64,000 nucleotides of DNA from Paraburkholderia tagetis (GCF_022213065.1 NZ_JAKLJA010000023.1:1-64000), one strand, 5' to 3'. Positions 1-9,341 are shown, numbered from the stretch's first letter. Program-made: numbers and translations. The notes: generated by a model not told the origin, from the sequence alone.

Positions 1-1399
1 GAGTTATCGTCGGAAGTGGTGTATGCGGCGTAGGGAGGAGGCAGGAGAAGGCGGTGGCGATTGAAGGAGAATGTTGCTTCTCACGGTAACACTTCCTCAA
101 TCGAACTCCACCACCATGGCGAAACATACGCAGGAAACGAGCACCAGTCAAACAGCAGAAACGCAATTTGAGGGCGGCGTGCCCGGCCTGGACGATCTGA
201 TCCAGCAAGGGGCGCGGCGAATCATCCAGCAGGCAATCGAGGCGGAACTGGCGGCGATGCTTGAGCAGTATTCGAATGTGAAGACGATGGACGGCCGGCG
301 CGCGGTCGTGCGCAACGGCTACCTGCCAGAGCGCGAGATCGTCACGGCGGTGGGCCCGGTACCGGTGAAGGTTCCGAAGGTTCGCGACCGCTCGGGCTCG
401 GGCATCAAGTTCAATTCATCGGTCGTGCCGCCTTATGTGCGCAAGTCACCGCGCGTGTCGTCGTCGCTGCCGTGGCTTTACCTGCGTGGGGTGTCGACCG
501 GCGACATGGGCGACGCCCTGTCGGAGTTACTGGGCGAACAGGCCAAAGGGCTGTCAGCGAGCGTTGTGAGCCGCCTGAAGGCCGCCTGGGCAGACGAGTT
601 TGAGCAATGGAACAAGCGGGACCTGTCGAGCTCACGCTGGGTCTACTGGTGGGCCGATGGCATCCACACGCAGGCGCGAACGGAGGATTCCGACGGTCAA
701 TGCCTGCTGGTGATCATCGGCGTGAAGCCGGACGGCGAGAAGGAGCGCGTTGCGCTCTGCGACGGTTACCGCGAGTCGAAACAATCGTGGATTGAACTGC
801 TGCTCGATCTGAAAGCGCGCGGCCTGCAGGCGCCGCCACTGCTCGCGGTTGGTGACGGCGCGATGGGACTATGGGCGGCACTGGACGAGGTGTTCCCGCA
901 GACGCGACATCAGCGCTGCTGGTTCCATAAGGTCGGAAATATCCTCAACGCGATGCCCAAGTCGCAGCACGGCAAGGCCAAGGCAGCGCTCGCAGAGATC
1001 TGGAATGCCGCGACGCGCGCCGATGCGATTGTTGCGTTCAATCAGTTCGTCGACGTGTACGCGGCCAAGTACCCGAAGGCGGTCGAGAAGCTCACGAAGG
1101 ATCGAGACGCACTGCTGGCGTTCTACGACGTTCCTGCGGAGCACTGGCAGCATGTGCGGACCACGAATCCGATCGAATCGACGTTTGCGACGGTACGCCA
1201 TCGCACGAGCCGCACGCGCAACTGTCTGTCGCGCTCGACCTTCCTCGCGATGGCGTTCAAGCTGATTGAAGCGGCCGAGCAGACCTGGAGGAGGATTCGT
1301 GGTGCCGAGAAAATTGATCAGCTTCTGAAGGGCGTCCCCTTCAAAGACGGAACCCCGGTGATCGACAGCACACCGGCTCCTCAAGCGCTGGCCGCCTGA
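1..1399 (+). mobile_element. IS256-family element, left part cut by window, right end apparently lost
   Basis: This is the segment carrying the IS256-type transposase. About 115 bases precede the gene and none follow it before the neighbouring IS110 gene begins, so no terminal inverted repeat can be paired inside the window. The right end may have been overwritten by the IS110 insertion. Confidence 0.6.
116..1399 (+). CDS. IS256-family (mutator type) transposase
   Basis: DDE transposase of the IS256/mutator family, about 427 aa, close to the family norm of about 400 aa, so it looks full length. Visible marks are an N-terminal helix rich in Gln/Ala/Glu, the metal-binding Asp region around VYWWADGIH, the VGDGAMGLW segment with the second Asp, the CWFHKVGNIL signature, and the C-terminal TNPIESTFATVRHRT segment with the catalytic Glu. 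The Met at 116 is preferred. A Met at 71 is in frame, but the purine-rich AAGGAGA sits only 1-2 nt before it. The left end of the element is cut by the window edge. On the right, its stop codon directly abuts the stop codon of a convergent IS110-type gene, so its right inverted repeat is probably lost. Confidence 0.9.
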   Translation: MAKHTQETSTSQTAETQFEGGVPGLDDLIQQGARRIIQQAIEAELAAMLEQYSNVKTMDGRRAVVRNGYLPEREIVTAVGPVPVKVPKVRDRSGSGIKFNSSVVPPYVRKSPRVSSSLPWLYLRGVSTGDMGDALSELLGEQAKGLSASVVSRLKAAWADEFEQWNKRDLSSSRWVYWWADGIHTQARTEDSDGQCLLVIIGVKPDGEKERVALCDGYRESKQSWIELLLDLKARGLQAPPLLAVGDGAMGLWAALDEVFPQTRHQRCWFHKVGNILNAMPKSQHGKAKAALAEIWNAATRADAIVAFNQFVDVYAAKYPKAVEKLTKDRDALLAFYDVPAEHWQHVRTTNPIESTFATVRHRTSRTRNCLSRSTFLAMAFKLIEAAEQTWRRIRGAEKIDQLLKGVPFKDGTPVIDSTPAPQALAA

Positions 1400-2533
1400 T
1401 CATGCCGCCCCGCCCGCGTACACCAGTATTGACGATTGCTCCAACGCCTGGCCTATTGCCCATATGAAGCCTGTCAGTTCGCGTGCGACTGCAGTACATG
1501 CCTGTACCTTGAGTTTGCCTTTACCCTCCATTAATCGATAACGCGCACACAGGCGTTTTTGTGCCTTCCAGGCAATATCCTGGACCGCTTCGCTGGTTCG
1601 CTCTGCACGGCGTTGCAGATGCGCGGTTTTCCTGGCTGGATGGCGATACGTCCAGGATGCCTCGACCAATACCCGGCGCACGTGAGCGTTGCCGGTTTTG
1701 GTGATTGCGCCACGCGATCTGGTGGCGCCGCTGGAGTGCTCGCTGGGCACCAGACCCAGATAGGCCATCAATTGCGGGGCACTGTCGAAGCGCCTCAGAT
1801 CACCAATCTCGGCGACCACCGTCATCGCAGTCAGCAGGTTGACGCCACGCAGCGCCATCAGGCCTTCGATCACTGGCCAGAACACTGATTCGTTTGCCAC
1901 GCGCTCAAGTTGCGTGTCCAGCCCATCGATACGCTTGCTGAGCGCCTTGACGGTGTCAACATACTCCTGAAACACAATCTGCTGGACTGGTTGTCCGAAT
2001 TTCTGTTGCTCCAGCCACCGATAATGCGCCTGGGTCCAGTTGCTCTTGCCGCTGTAGCACTTGCCGTATCGAAGCAGAAAGGCAGACAGGCGTTGCTTGG
2101 CCTGACGCTGCAGGTGCTTCATGTCCTCGCGCGCTCGGGTTAGGTCGCGCAACCCTTCCTGCGCATCGTCGGGAACCCAAACAGCTGTGAGCTCTCCGGC
2201 CCGGTGCAGGCGCGCCAACATCAGACTATCGCGGCGGTCAGTCTTGACCCGTTCGCCTGCTTTCCGTGGAATCAGGGACGGTGCGACAACCTGGCAATCC
2301 CAGCCGAGCTCGCTGAGCTGCCGGTAAATCCCGTATCCACACGGCCCTGCCTCATAGCAGAACGAAAGATGCGCGTCTCCCTTTCTCAACTGCCGAACCA
2401 GCTTTTCGATCGTCTCCGGCGTATTCGCAATCTCGCCAACGTAACGAACTTCCCCTCCGTTCGCATCGGCCACAGAAACCGCAATCGTTGCCTTGTGCAC
2501 ATCCAACCCAACGAACTTGCTAAACCGCTTCAC
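1400..2533 (-). CDS. IS110-family transposase
   Basis: 377-aa DEDD-type transposase/recombinase of the IS110 family. The N-terminal RuvC-like domain opens with FVGLDVHKATI (first Asp) and continues with the FCYEAGPCGYG (Glu) and KTDRRDSLMLARL (Asp pair) motifs. The C-terminal Tnp_20-type domain has GLMALRGVNLLTAMTVVAEIGDLRRF and the serine-bearing SEHSSGATRSRGAITKTGN stretch expected in this family. Translation starts at a GTG with a GGAGAG Shine-Dalgarno 7-8 nt upstream. The gene converges on the IS256 gene with no spacer between the two stop codons. Confidence 0.92.
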   Translation of the reverse strand: MKRFSKFVGLDVHKATIAVSVADANGGEVRYVGEIANTPETIEKLVRQLRKGDAHLSFCYEAGPCGYGIYRQLSELGWDCQVVAPSLIPRKAGERVKTDRRDSLMLARLHRAGELTAVWVPDDAQEGLRDLTRAREDMKHLQRQAKQRLSAFLLRYGKCYSGKSNWTQAHYRWLEQQKFGQPVQQIVFQEYVDTVKALSKRIDGLDTQLERVANESVFWPVIEGLMALRGVNLLTAMTVVAEIGDLRRFDSAPQLMAYLGLVPSEHSSGATRSRGAITKTGNAHVRRVLVEASWTYRHPARKTAHLQRRAERTSEAVQDIAWKAQKRLCARYRLMEGKGKLKVQACTAVARELTGFIWAIGQALEQSSILVYAGGAA

Positions 2534-2640
2534 GACCTGCTCTCCTCAATTGCGGCTCTGAGCCTTTGGTTTTTTTGGAGCCTCAAGCTTAACCCGCGTC
2601 GCTTGAGGTGCAGCAGGTCCAATACATTATGTCTAGCCGC
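1400..2640 (-). mobile_element. IS110-family element (right boundary approximate)
   Basis: The transposase gene plus about 100 noncoding bases on its 5' side. That flank contains an inverted repeat (GCCTCAAGC near 2580 and GCTTGAGG near 2602). In the IS110 group the bridge RNA that guides target choice lies in this 5' noncoding end, so it probably lies here. IS110 elements usually make no clear terminal repeats or target duplications, so the boundary near 2640 is only an estimate. Confidence 0.55.
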
Positions 2641-2661
2641 ACTGCGACCCTCCAGCCGTCC

Positions 2662-3120
2662 TCACCTCACGCCGCCCACCTCGCGCGCGAATTCGAGCTG
2701 CGCCTCGCGCAGCTGAGCCGCGCAGGGCCCGTAGATCCATCCCGGCCCGTTATCGGTGCTGTACATGCCCCGGCACATTCCCTTCAGACGAATCGTCGTC
2801 GTCCCGTCGTCCGCTGTCTCGCGCGCCGCCCAGAAGTACGCCACGCCGAACTCGTGCGGCATGCGCGTTTCGATCGACTCGCTCGTGATGCGCTCGATCG
2901 GCGTCGGCGAATGCTGCTGGACGAACGCCCGCGCCCGGTTCCATGCCTGCGCGCAGTCGCCGGGCGTCGTGCATTCGATCAACGCCTGCTCGCGCGCCGC
3001 CTCCAGCTCGGTTTCCGTGTGACGGAAGGCGTCATGGCTCGCATCGCTCGCGCAAGCCACGAGCATCGCCGTGGCCAGGACCAGGACCAGGACCCGGAGC
3101 CCATTCGATTCATCAGACAT
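2662..3120 (-). CDS. predicted lipoprotein of unknown function
   Basis: 152-aa protein starting at the Met before SDESNGLRVLV. A hydrophobic stretch runs into the lipobox LVAC, predicting a signal peptidase II lipoprotein with Cys at about residue 23, followed by polar CASDASHDAF. The mature part has paired cysteines (ECTTPGDCAQAW and a later C...C pair) and a WAARETADDGTTTIRLKG segment. I do not recognise a named family. It stands alone between the IS pair and the divergent beta-CASP gene. An upstream in-frame start would add 38 residues and bury the signal peptide, so the internal Met is preferred. Confidence 0.7.
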   Translation of the reverse strand: MSDESNGLRVLVLVLATAMLVACASDASHDAFRHTETELEAAREQALIECTTPGDCAQAWNRARAFVQQHSPTPIERITSESIETRMPHEFGVAYFWAARETADDGTTTIRLKGMCRGMYSTDNGPGWIYGPCAAQLREAQLEFAREVGGVR

Positions 3121-3245
3121 CGCAGCGACTCCTACCGGAAGACCGGCCCGCGACAGCGAGCCGCACGCCCCAATGTATGAATCGTCCGGCCCGCCCCGAT
3201 TGATCTGGCTCAAGCCCAAGCGCCGGCGCGGCAATGCCCAACCAT

Positions 3246-3259
3246 CTGATACAGGTCAA
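3246..3259 (+). promoter_or_regulatory. FNR/ANR-type box upstream of the beta-CASP gene
   Basis: CTGAT-N4-GTCAA, one side imperfect against the TTGAT-N4-ATCAA consensus. Its centre is about 73 bases before the ATG at 3326, which allows a class II FNR promoter with a start near 3294. It belongs to a set of similar boxes in this island. Confidence 0.5.
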
Positions 3260-3325
3260 TTGCGCAGCGGCAAAGCGCGCTCCAATCCGTATCAGGCGCG
3301 CCGTGGGGCGCATGGCGAGGAGAGC

Positions 3326-4753
3326 ATGATGAAGCTGACCTTTCTGGGTGCGGCGCAGACGGTCACCGGTTCGCGCTATCTGCTAGAGGCGCAAGGCAAG
3401 CGGGTGCTGATCGACTGCGGCTTGTTCCAGGGCACGAAGAACCTGCGCTTGCGCAACTGGGCGCCGCTGCCCTTTCCCGCCGATTCGCTCGACGCCGTCA
3501 TCCTCACGCACGCGCACATCGATCACTGCGGCTATCTGCCGGTGCTTGCCCGTAACGGCTATCGCGGCCCCGTCTATTGCACGCCGGGCACGGCCGACCT
3601 GTGCGAAGTGATGCTGCGTGACAGCGCCCGGCTGCAGGAAGAGGACGCCGCGTTCGCTAACCGGCACGGCTATTCGAAGCACCATCCGGCGCTGCCGCTC
3701 TATACGCTCGAAGACGCCGAAGCGGCCGTGCGGCTCATCGGGCCGCGCGAGTTCGACGCGCCGGTGTCGCTCGGCGAGCACCTGAGCTTCCGGCTGTTGC
3801 CGGCCGGCCACATTCTCGGCGCCGCGACCGTCGTGCTGTGCAGCGGGCATACGGTGATCGCCTTCTCGGGCGATCTCGGGCGCCCCGAAGACCCCATCAT
3901 GCGCGCGCCCGCCCCGCCGGCCCATGCCGACTACCTCGTGGTCGAATCGACCTACGGAGACCGGCTGCACGCCGCCCTCAATCCGGAGGACGAGTTGGCC
4001 GAGGTGTTCGCGCGCACGTTCGCGCGCGGCGGCATCGTGGTGATGCCCTGCTTCGCCGTGGGGCGCGCGCAGGAAGTGCTCTACCACATCGCACATCTGA
4101 AGGAGGCGGGGCGCATGGCCAATGTCCCGGTCTACCTCGACAGCCCAATGGCGATCAGCGTCACCGACCTCTACCGCCGCCATATGCGCGAGCACCGGCT
4201 GACGGTCTCGCAGTTGCACGCCCTCGACCACGCGGCGTTCATGACGCGGACCGTCGACGACTCGAAAGCCATCGCTTCGCGCAACGGGCCGATGGTCATC
4301 ATCGCCGGCAGCGGCATGGCCACGGGCGGACGCGTGCTCCATCACCTGAGCCTCTATGCACCCGACCCGCGCAACACGATCGCGCTCGTCGGCTACCAGG
4401 CGCCGGGCACGCGCGGCGCGGCGCTGGAAGCGCACGCACCGGCCATCAAGCTGCATGGCGACTATGTGCGCGTGTGCGCCGAGGTCGCATCGATCTCCTC
4501 ACTCTCCGCGCATTCGGACTATCGGGAGACGCTGCGCTGGCTGGCTGGCATGACCTGCGCACCCGTGCGCACGTTCATGACACACGGCGAACCCGCCGCG
4601 GCCGACGCGCTGCGCCGGCGCATCGAAGAAACGCTGCACTGGGACTGCAGCGTGCCGGAACAGGGTCAGTCGGTCGAACTGCCTGAGGAGCCGGTCCGCG
4701 CCGCCCCATGCCCGCCCTGCGAGGGCGCCGGTGCACAGACATCCTCTGCGTGA
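3326..4753 (+). CDS. MBL-fold beta-CASP ribonuclease / exonuclease
   Basis: 475-aa metallo-beta-lactamase-fold nuclease of the beta-CASP group (CPSF73/Ysh1-like RNA-processing enzymes). It has the opening LTFLGAAQTVTGSRYL, the zinc motif THAHIDHCGYLP (HxHxDH) at about residues 60-71, SGDLGRPEDPI, the beta-CASP segment FAVGRAQEVLYHI, IAGSGMATGGRVLHHL and the RMMBL-like SSLSAHSDY near residue 390. The start at 3326 follows a GAGGAGAG ribosome site; the next codon is also ATG. In Burkholderia low-oxygen loci such a gene sits with universal stress proteins. An FNR-type box precedes it and a GC-rich hairpin follows it. The precise RNA substrate is unknown. Confidence 0.88.
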   Translation: MMKLTFLGAAQTVTGSRYLLEAQGKRVLIDCGLFQGTKNLRLRNWAPLPFPADSLDAVILTHAHIDHCGYLPVLARNGYRGPVYCTPGTADLCEVMLRDSARLQEEDAAFANRHGYSKHHPALPLYTLEDAEAAVRLIGPREFDAPVSLGEHLSFRLLPAGHILGAATVVLCSGHTVIAFSGDLGRPEDPIMRAPAPPAHADYLVVESTYGDRLHAALNPEDELAEVFARTFARGGIVVMPCFAVGRAQEVLYHIAHLKEAGRMANVPVYLDSPMAISVTDLYRRHMREHRLTVSQLHALDHAAFMTRTVDDSKAIASRNGPMVIIAGSGMATGGRVLHHLSLYAPDPRNTIALVGYQAPGTRGAALEAHAPAIKLHGDYVRVCAEVASISSLSAHSDYRETLRWLAGMTCAPVRTFMTHGEPAAADALRRRIEETLHWDCSVPEQGQSVELPEEPVRAAPCPPCEGAGAQTSSA

Positions 4754-4771
4754 GCCGGCCTGCCGGACAGC

Positions 4772-4796
4772 CGCCCCGGCGGGATGCGCCGGGGCG
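4772..4796 (+). terminator. GC hairpin after the beta-CASP gene
   Basis: A 9-bp perfect GC-rich stem (4772-4780 with 4788-4796) and a 7-base loop, 18 bases after the stop. There is no T-run, so it is either a weak terminator or an mRNA-stabilising hairpin. Confidence 0.45.
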
Positions 4797-4965
4797 CTCA
4801 CACAGCGCGAAAGATTTTCAAGACGGGCGTACGCGCCGAACATAAAATTGGGGCAAGCAGCCCGCGCGACGTCCGGCGCCGGGTTCCCTCCAATGCAGTC
4901 GCTACTTCACATGCGAATGGCTTACGCATCCGTTGCGCAGAAACGTTCCGTGCTGGGCCGTTGCC

Positions 4966-7116
4966 ATGAGCACTGGCGCTAATCCACCGGGCAACGCCGC
5001 GCGCGGCACGGCGCGCCGGCGCCTCTTGCGCCTCTCCCGCATCGGCCAGCCGGCCATGGCGGCCACGCTCGCGTTCGTCATCGCTTTCGCACTCGCGGGC
5101 GTCGTCGCGGCATTCGTCGCGCTGCAATGGCAAACCGCCGCCGAGCAGCGCTTCGCACGCCGCGCGGCGGCGCTGCGCGAGACCGTCGAACAGGCGCTCA
5201 TCGCCGACGAAGCGCTACTGCGCGGCGCGCGCGGGTGGCTCGCACAAGCGGGCGCCGCCGATCCCGAAGGCTGGCAGCACTATGTCTCGGGGATCGATCT
5301 GGAGAACTCGCGCGCCGCAGTCGTCGGCCTCGGCTATTTCGCGCTGCCTTCCGGCGTGCAAAACGCAACGCCCGCGCAACCCGGCACCGCCACGCTTTGG
5401 GCCGGACTCACCGCTATGCCCAATACCGCGCCCCGCAGCGCGTTCGGCCAGAGCGCGGCCAGCGAAGCGGCGCGCCGCTACGCCGTGCAAACCGGCAACG
5501 CGGGCCTCGCCGCCGAACCGGCCGCGGACAACGCGCCGCCGCAACTGATGCTCTATCTGCCGGCTTATGTGCCACAAACGGTGCCACAAGCAGTGCCATC
5601 GGCGGCAGCGGCGCCGGCTGCAAGCCCCGCGCAACGCCCGTTCTCCGGATTCGCCGTCGCTTCGCTCGACCCACAGCGACTTTTCGAGCCGATACTCGCC
5701 GCCCAGCCGGATCTCGCGCTTGACGTGCATGCCGGGCAGCCCGCTGTCGAGCTTTACCGCAGCGCCCCCACCGAAGCCGCCGAAGTCACGCCCGGCACAC
5801 GCTTCGAGCACATCGACAACCTCGCGTTTGGCGGCGCGACCCTCACGCTCGACGCGAGCACGGACGGCAGCCCGCTGCTCACGGGCGCGGCCACCTGCGC
5901 GGCAGCCATTCTTCTAGCCGGCGCCGTCATTGCCAGCCTCTGCGCCGTTCTCGCGTATCGGCTCGCGCGCGCACAGGCCGCTTGCGCCCTCGCGCCTGAG
6001 CCGGCCGAGGGCGGCGCCGACCTGAACGAAGCGCGCATGATGGGCATCATCCGTTCGTCGATGGAGGCCATCATCACCGTCGACGAAACCCAGCGCATCG
6101 TCATCTTCAACCCGGCCGCCGAGTTCGTATTCGGCCTCTCCGCCATGGAAGCGATCGGCTCGCCACTCTCGCGCTTCATTCCCGCGCGCTTTCGCGCGGC
6201 TCACGAGCGGCACGTCGAACAGTTCGGCGCCACCGGCGTCACCGAGCGCCAGATGGGCCACCAGCAGCGCGTGCTGTTCGGCCTGCGCGCCAACGGCGAG
6301 GAGTTTCCGATCGAGGCGTCGATCTCCCAGATCCGCGACACCTCCGGCAAGCTCTACACGGTCATGCTGCGCGACATCACCGAGCGGCTGCGCGCGGAGA
6401 ACTCCCTCAAGCGCTCGCGCGAAGAGCTGCGCGAACTCTCGGCCAACTTGCAGAACGTGCGCGAGGCCGAAAAGACGCGCATCGCGCGCGAGCTCCACGA
6501 CGATCTGGGCCAGCAGCTCACGGCGCTCAAAATCGACGTCTCCGCGCTGGAGAACCGGCTTCGCGGCGCCATCGACAGTGACAGCGCCGAGCGGCTTGCG
6601 GGCATGCGCAAGCTGATCGACTCGACCGTCAAGGCGGTGCGGCGCATCGCGGCCGACCTGCGCCCCGTCATGCTCGACGACCTCGGACTCGTACCCGCGA
6701 TCGAATGGCTCGCGAACGATTTCACGAACCGCTACGGCATCGCGGTCCAGCGGCACATCCACACCGGCAACGCGGCATTTTCGAGCCCCGCGGCCACTGC
6801 GCTCTTTCGCATCGTCCAGGAAGCGCTCACCAACGTCGCGCGCCATGCCGAAGCGAGCGTCGTGGTGCTCACGCTCGAAGTGGACGGGCAGCATTGCACG
6901 CTGCGCATCGTCGACAACGGCCACGGTGCGCTCGCCAATCCCGGCAACTCGCCCGAGCGCACTCGCCACGACAAGTCGTTCGGATTGCTTGGCATCCGCG
7001 AGCGCGTGCATATGTTCAACGGCACAGTCGAGATCGATACGGCGCCCGGGGAGGGTTTCGCCATTGCCATCACCTTCGAGCTCGACGCCCTCCAATCCGA
7101 AGAGACCGCTTCATGA
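4966..7116 (+). CDS. CHASE-PAS sensor histidine kinase (NarL/HisKA_3 class)
   Basis: 716-aa membrane sensor kinase. Order: cytoplasmic N-terminus, TM about 31-53, a periplasmic CHASE-like domain rich in Ala/Pro (about 60-300), second TM about 306-333, a PAS domain with MEAIITVDETQRIVIFNP ending in the usual LRDITERLRAE, a HisKA_3 dimerisation domain with the phospho-acceptor His in RIARELHDDLGQQL (near residue 509), and a C-terminal HATPase with DNGHG and FGLLGIRERV boxes. The ATG at 4966 is preferred over an upstream in-frame TTG. Its stop overlaps the start of the NarL-type regulator (ATGA), so the two form a two-component pair. Similar kinases are encoded in the B. cenocepacia low-oxygen locus. 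The ligand is unknown. Confidence 0.9.
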   Translation: MSTGANPPGNAARGTARRRLLRLSRIGQPAMAATLAFVIAFALAGVVAAFVALQWQTAAEQRFARRAAALRETVEQALIADEALLRGARGWLAQAGAADPEGWQHYVSGIDLENSRAAVVGLGYFALPSGVQNATPAQPGTATLWAGLTAMPNTAPRSAFGQSAASEAARRYAVQTGNAGLAAEPAADNAPPQLMLYLPAYVPQTVPQAVPSAAAAPAASPAQRPFSGFAVASLDPQRLFEPILAAQPDLALDVHAGQPAVELYRSAPTEAAEVTPGTRFEHIDNLAFGGATLTLDASTDGSPLLTGAATCAAAILLAGAVIASLCAVLAYRLARAQAACALAPEPAEGGADLNEARMMGIIRSSMEAIITVDETQRIVIFNPAAEFVFGLSAMEAIGSPLSRFIPARFRAAHERHVEQFGATGVTERQMGHQQRVLFGLRANGEEFPIEASISQIRDTSGKLYTVMLRDITERLRAENSLKRSREELRELSANLQNVREAEKTRIARELHDDLGQQLTALKIDVSALENRLRGAIDSDSAERLAGMRKLIDSTVKAVRRIAADLRPVMLDDLGLVPAIEWLANDFTNRYGIAVQRHIHTGNAAFSSPAATALFRIVQEALTNVARHAEASVVVLTLEVDGQHCTLRIVDNGHGALANPGNSPERTRHDKSFGLLGIRERVHMFNGTVEIDTAPGEGFAIAITFELDALQSEETAS

Positions 7117-7760
7117 TCAAGGTGATCCTCGCCGACGACCACACGCTCGTGCGCGATGGTCTGCGCCGTATCCTGCAGGACGCGCACGATTTCGAAATCG
7201 TGGGAGAAGGCTGCGACAGCGCCACCACGCTCGCGCTCGTGCGCGAGCGCGATGCCCGCGTACTGGTGCTCGATCTTTCCATGCCGGGGCGCAGCGGCGT
7301 GGATCTCATCAAGCAGATCAAGGATGAGAAGCCCGCGCTGCGCATCCTCGTGCTGACCATGCATGCCGAGCAGCAATACGCGGTGCGCGCGTTCAAGGCC
7401 GGCGCCTCGGGCTATCTCACCAAGGAGAGCGCCAGCGCCGAGCTGGTGAACGCCGTGACGAAGGTGGCCACGGGCGGTGTCTACGTAAGCATGGCGATGG
7501 CCGAGCGCTTTGCGCAGAGCCTGAACGAGCCCGCCGACACCCTGCCGCACCAGCGGCTTTCCGACCGCGAATTCGAGGTGTTCCGGCGCCTCGCCGCGGG
7601 GGAGACCATTACCGAAATCGCCAAGGCGCTCTGCGTGAGCGCCAAGACGGTGAGCACCTACAAGGTCCGCATCCTCGAAAAGATGGAGATGCCGCACGAG
7701 GCCGCACTCGTGCGTTATGCCCTGCGCCACAAGCTGCTCGACGACCCGGACGAACCCTGA
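7113..7760 (+). CDS. NarL/FixJ-family response regulator
   Basis: 215-aa response regulator. The receiver has the acidic pair D9-D10, phospho-acceptor D54 in LVLDLSMPGRSG, and the LTKES lysine. After a linker, a LuxR-type HTH is visible as LSDREFEVFRRLAAGE followed by TEIAKALCVSAKTVSTYK. The ATG overlaps the kinase stop by 4 nt, which indicates translational coupling, so it is the kinase's cognate partner. Its targets are not evident from the sequence but probably include genes of this stress island. Confidence 0.93.
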   Translation: MIKVILADDHTLVRDGLRRILQDAHDFEIVGEGCDSATTLALVRERDARVLVLDLSMPGRSGVDLIKQIKDEKPALRILVLTMHAEQQYAVRAFKAGASGYLTKESASAELVNAVTKVATGGVYVSMAMAERFAQSLNEPADTLPHQRLSDREFEVFRRLAAGETITEIAKALCVSAKTVSTYKVRILEKMEMPHEAALVRYALRHKLLDDPDEP

Positions 7761-7885
7761 GCCGCCCTGGCAGCGGCGCGTCGTCGCACGACTGTAGGAA
7801 TTGCCCTACACGTCTTCCGTCGCGCGTACGCCAGTTTCCATCGCCACCGATTTATTTTCGAGATGGCGCCGCCGATACTGGCTAC

Positions 7886-8293
7886 ATGGAAACCCATCTG
7901 ACCACTCCGAAGCTGCACGTCTTCCTCGTCGACGATGCGACACCAGTACGCCGCAAAATCGCCGAGGCATTCTCAGCCATACCGGATGTGGTCGTGGTTG
8001 GGGAGGCCGAGGATACGGCCACTGCCCTGACGGAAATTGCAACGAGCGGAGCGGACGTCGCCGTGATCGATCTGCGGCTGACCGCGAGCAGCGGCATCGA
8101 ACTCATTGCCCAACTCTCGCGCGAGCAACCCGAGGTCGTCACGGTCGTGCTGACGAACCACACCGCCGCGCCGTTCAGGACGGCCTGCCAACGCGCCGGC
8201 GCCGGATTTTTCTTCGACAAGACATCCGAATTCGACGCCGCCTGCCACGCCATCGAAGCGCTTGTGAAAGCGCGCGCGAATGCCGCGCGCTGA
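7886..8293 (+). CDS. single-domain response regulator (CheY-like receiver)
   Basis: 135-aa stand-alone receiver with no output domain. It shows D16-D17, phospho-acceptor D62 in VIDLRLTASSG, the switch Thr in VVLTNH (T90) and the conserved Lys of FFDKTSE (K112). It follows the two-component pair by about 125 bases and its stop lies just before the FNR-type gene. It may be a phosphate sink or branch partner for the neighbouring kinase; this is inferred only from position. Confidence 0.88.
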   Translation: METHLTTPKLHVFLVDDATPVRRKIAEAFSAIPDVVVVGEAEDTATALTEIATSGADVAVIDLRLTASSGIELIAQLSREQPEVVTVVLTNHTAAPFRTACQRAGAGFFFDKTSEFDAACHAIEALVKARANAAR

Positions 8294-8306
8294 ACTGGAG
8301 ACAGCC

Positions 8307-9095
8307 ATGTATGCCGAGCCTGCCTGCGATTCCTCCCTGCCTGCGCCCGCCACGCTGCATTGGCCGGTGGTGCCGCTGCGCCCCGTGGAGCAAATGGCCG
8401 CGCCCCGCCGCGCCGCATCGCGCTGCTCCACCTGTTCGCTGCGCGCAGTCTGTATGCCGTCGGACCTCACCAGCGCCGAGCTTCAGCAACTCGACACCGT
8501 CGTCCTCACGACCCGCCACGTGCGCCGTGGCGAGGCCCTCTTTCGCGCGCACGATGCGTTCCAGAGCTTGTACGCCGTGCGCACCGGGTCGTTCAAAACG
8601 CTCGTCATGCACCGCGACGGCCGCGAGCAGGTGACGGGCTTCCAGATCCCGGGCGAGCCGCTCGGACTCGACGGCGTCTGCACAGGCATGCACAACTGCG
8701 AAGCGATCGCCCTGGAGGACAGCACGGTCTGCATCATCCCGTTCGGCCAGTTCGAATCGCTATGCCGTGAGAGCCGCCGCATGCAGCGCCATCTCTACCA
8801 GTTGATGAGCGGCGAGATCGTGCGCGAATCGAGCCTCATGATGCTGCTGGGCACGATGAGCGCGGAGCAGCGGCTCGCCTCCTTCCTGCTCGACCTCGCA
8901 GCGCGCTTTCGCACGCGCGGCTACTCCGGCGCGCAATTCAATCTGAAGATGAGCCGTGAGGAGATTGGCTGCTTTCTCGGCATGAAGCTTGAAACGGTGA
9001 GCCGGATGTTCTCCCGGTTCCACCGCGATGGGCTGGTCCAGCCGAGCGGCAAGCAGATCCGCATCGTCGATGCCGAGGGTCTCGCACGCGTGTAA
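8307..9095 (+). CDS. FNR-type oxygen-sensing transcription regulator (Crp/Fnr family)
   Basis: 262-aa Crp/Fnr regulator with a complete FNR-like cysteine set: C40, C43 and C49 in RCSTCSLRAVCMP, and C142 in STVCIIPF at the position of E. coli FNR Cys122. It should therefore bind an oxygen-labile 4Fe-4S cluster. A cyclic-nucleotide-binding-like beta-roll is followed by a dimer helix and an HTH with MSREEIGCFLGMKLETVSRM. The ETVSR recognition residues match proteins that read TTGAT half-sites, and several such boxes occur in this island. The start at 8307 has GGAG about 7 nt upstream; an earlier in-frame ATG at 8280 overlaps the receiver gene. It probably activates the neighbouring stress genes under low oxygen. 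Confidence 0.93.
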   Translation: MYAEPACDSSLPAPATLHWPVVPLRPVEQMAAPRRAASRCSTCSLRAVCMPSDLTSAELQQLDTVVLTTRHVRRGEALFRAHDAFQSLYAVRTGSFKTLVMHRDGREQVTGFQIPGEPLGLDGVCTGMHNCEAIALEDSTVCIIPFGQFESLCRESRRMQRHLYQLMSGEIVRESSLMMLLGTMSAEQRLASFLLDLAARFRTRGYSGAQFNLKMSREEIGCFLGMKLETVSRMFSRFHRDGLVQPSGKQIRIVDAEGLARV

Positions 9096-9248
9096 CCGGG
9101 GACCAACCCGACAAGTCTTCGCAACGGTGTAGGCACAGCGCGCCTCTTTGGTCCGGGCCCGTGTTTTCCGCGGCGCTCCTCGTATAGAGGGCGCCGCTTT
9201 TCTGTTTGGCCACCTCCCTCAGGAACATCCCGCGCCGCCCTTTATCGA

Positions 9249-9262
9249 TTGACTCAAGTCAA
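9249..9262 (+). promoter_or_regulatory. FNR/ANR-type box upstream of the cytochrome gene
   Basis: TTGAC-N4-GTCAA, a perfect dyad differing from consensus at one base per half-site. It is centred about 87 bases before the ATG at 9342. Confidence 0.6.
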
Positions 9263-9341
9263 CCGCATGGCGCCAGGCGATGAGAGCATGGGCCAAGGCA
9301 GCCGCCCTTCGCGGCCTGTGCGCCGCTCAAGGAGACCACTC

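Noticed and set aside
5914..7095. Minus-strand open frame of 393 codons
   Set aside because: Antisense shadow of the histidine kinase gene.
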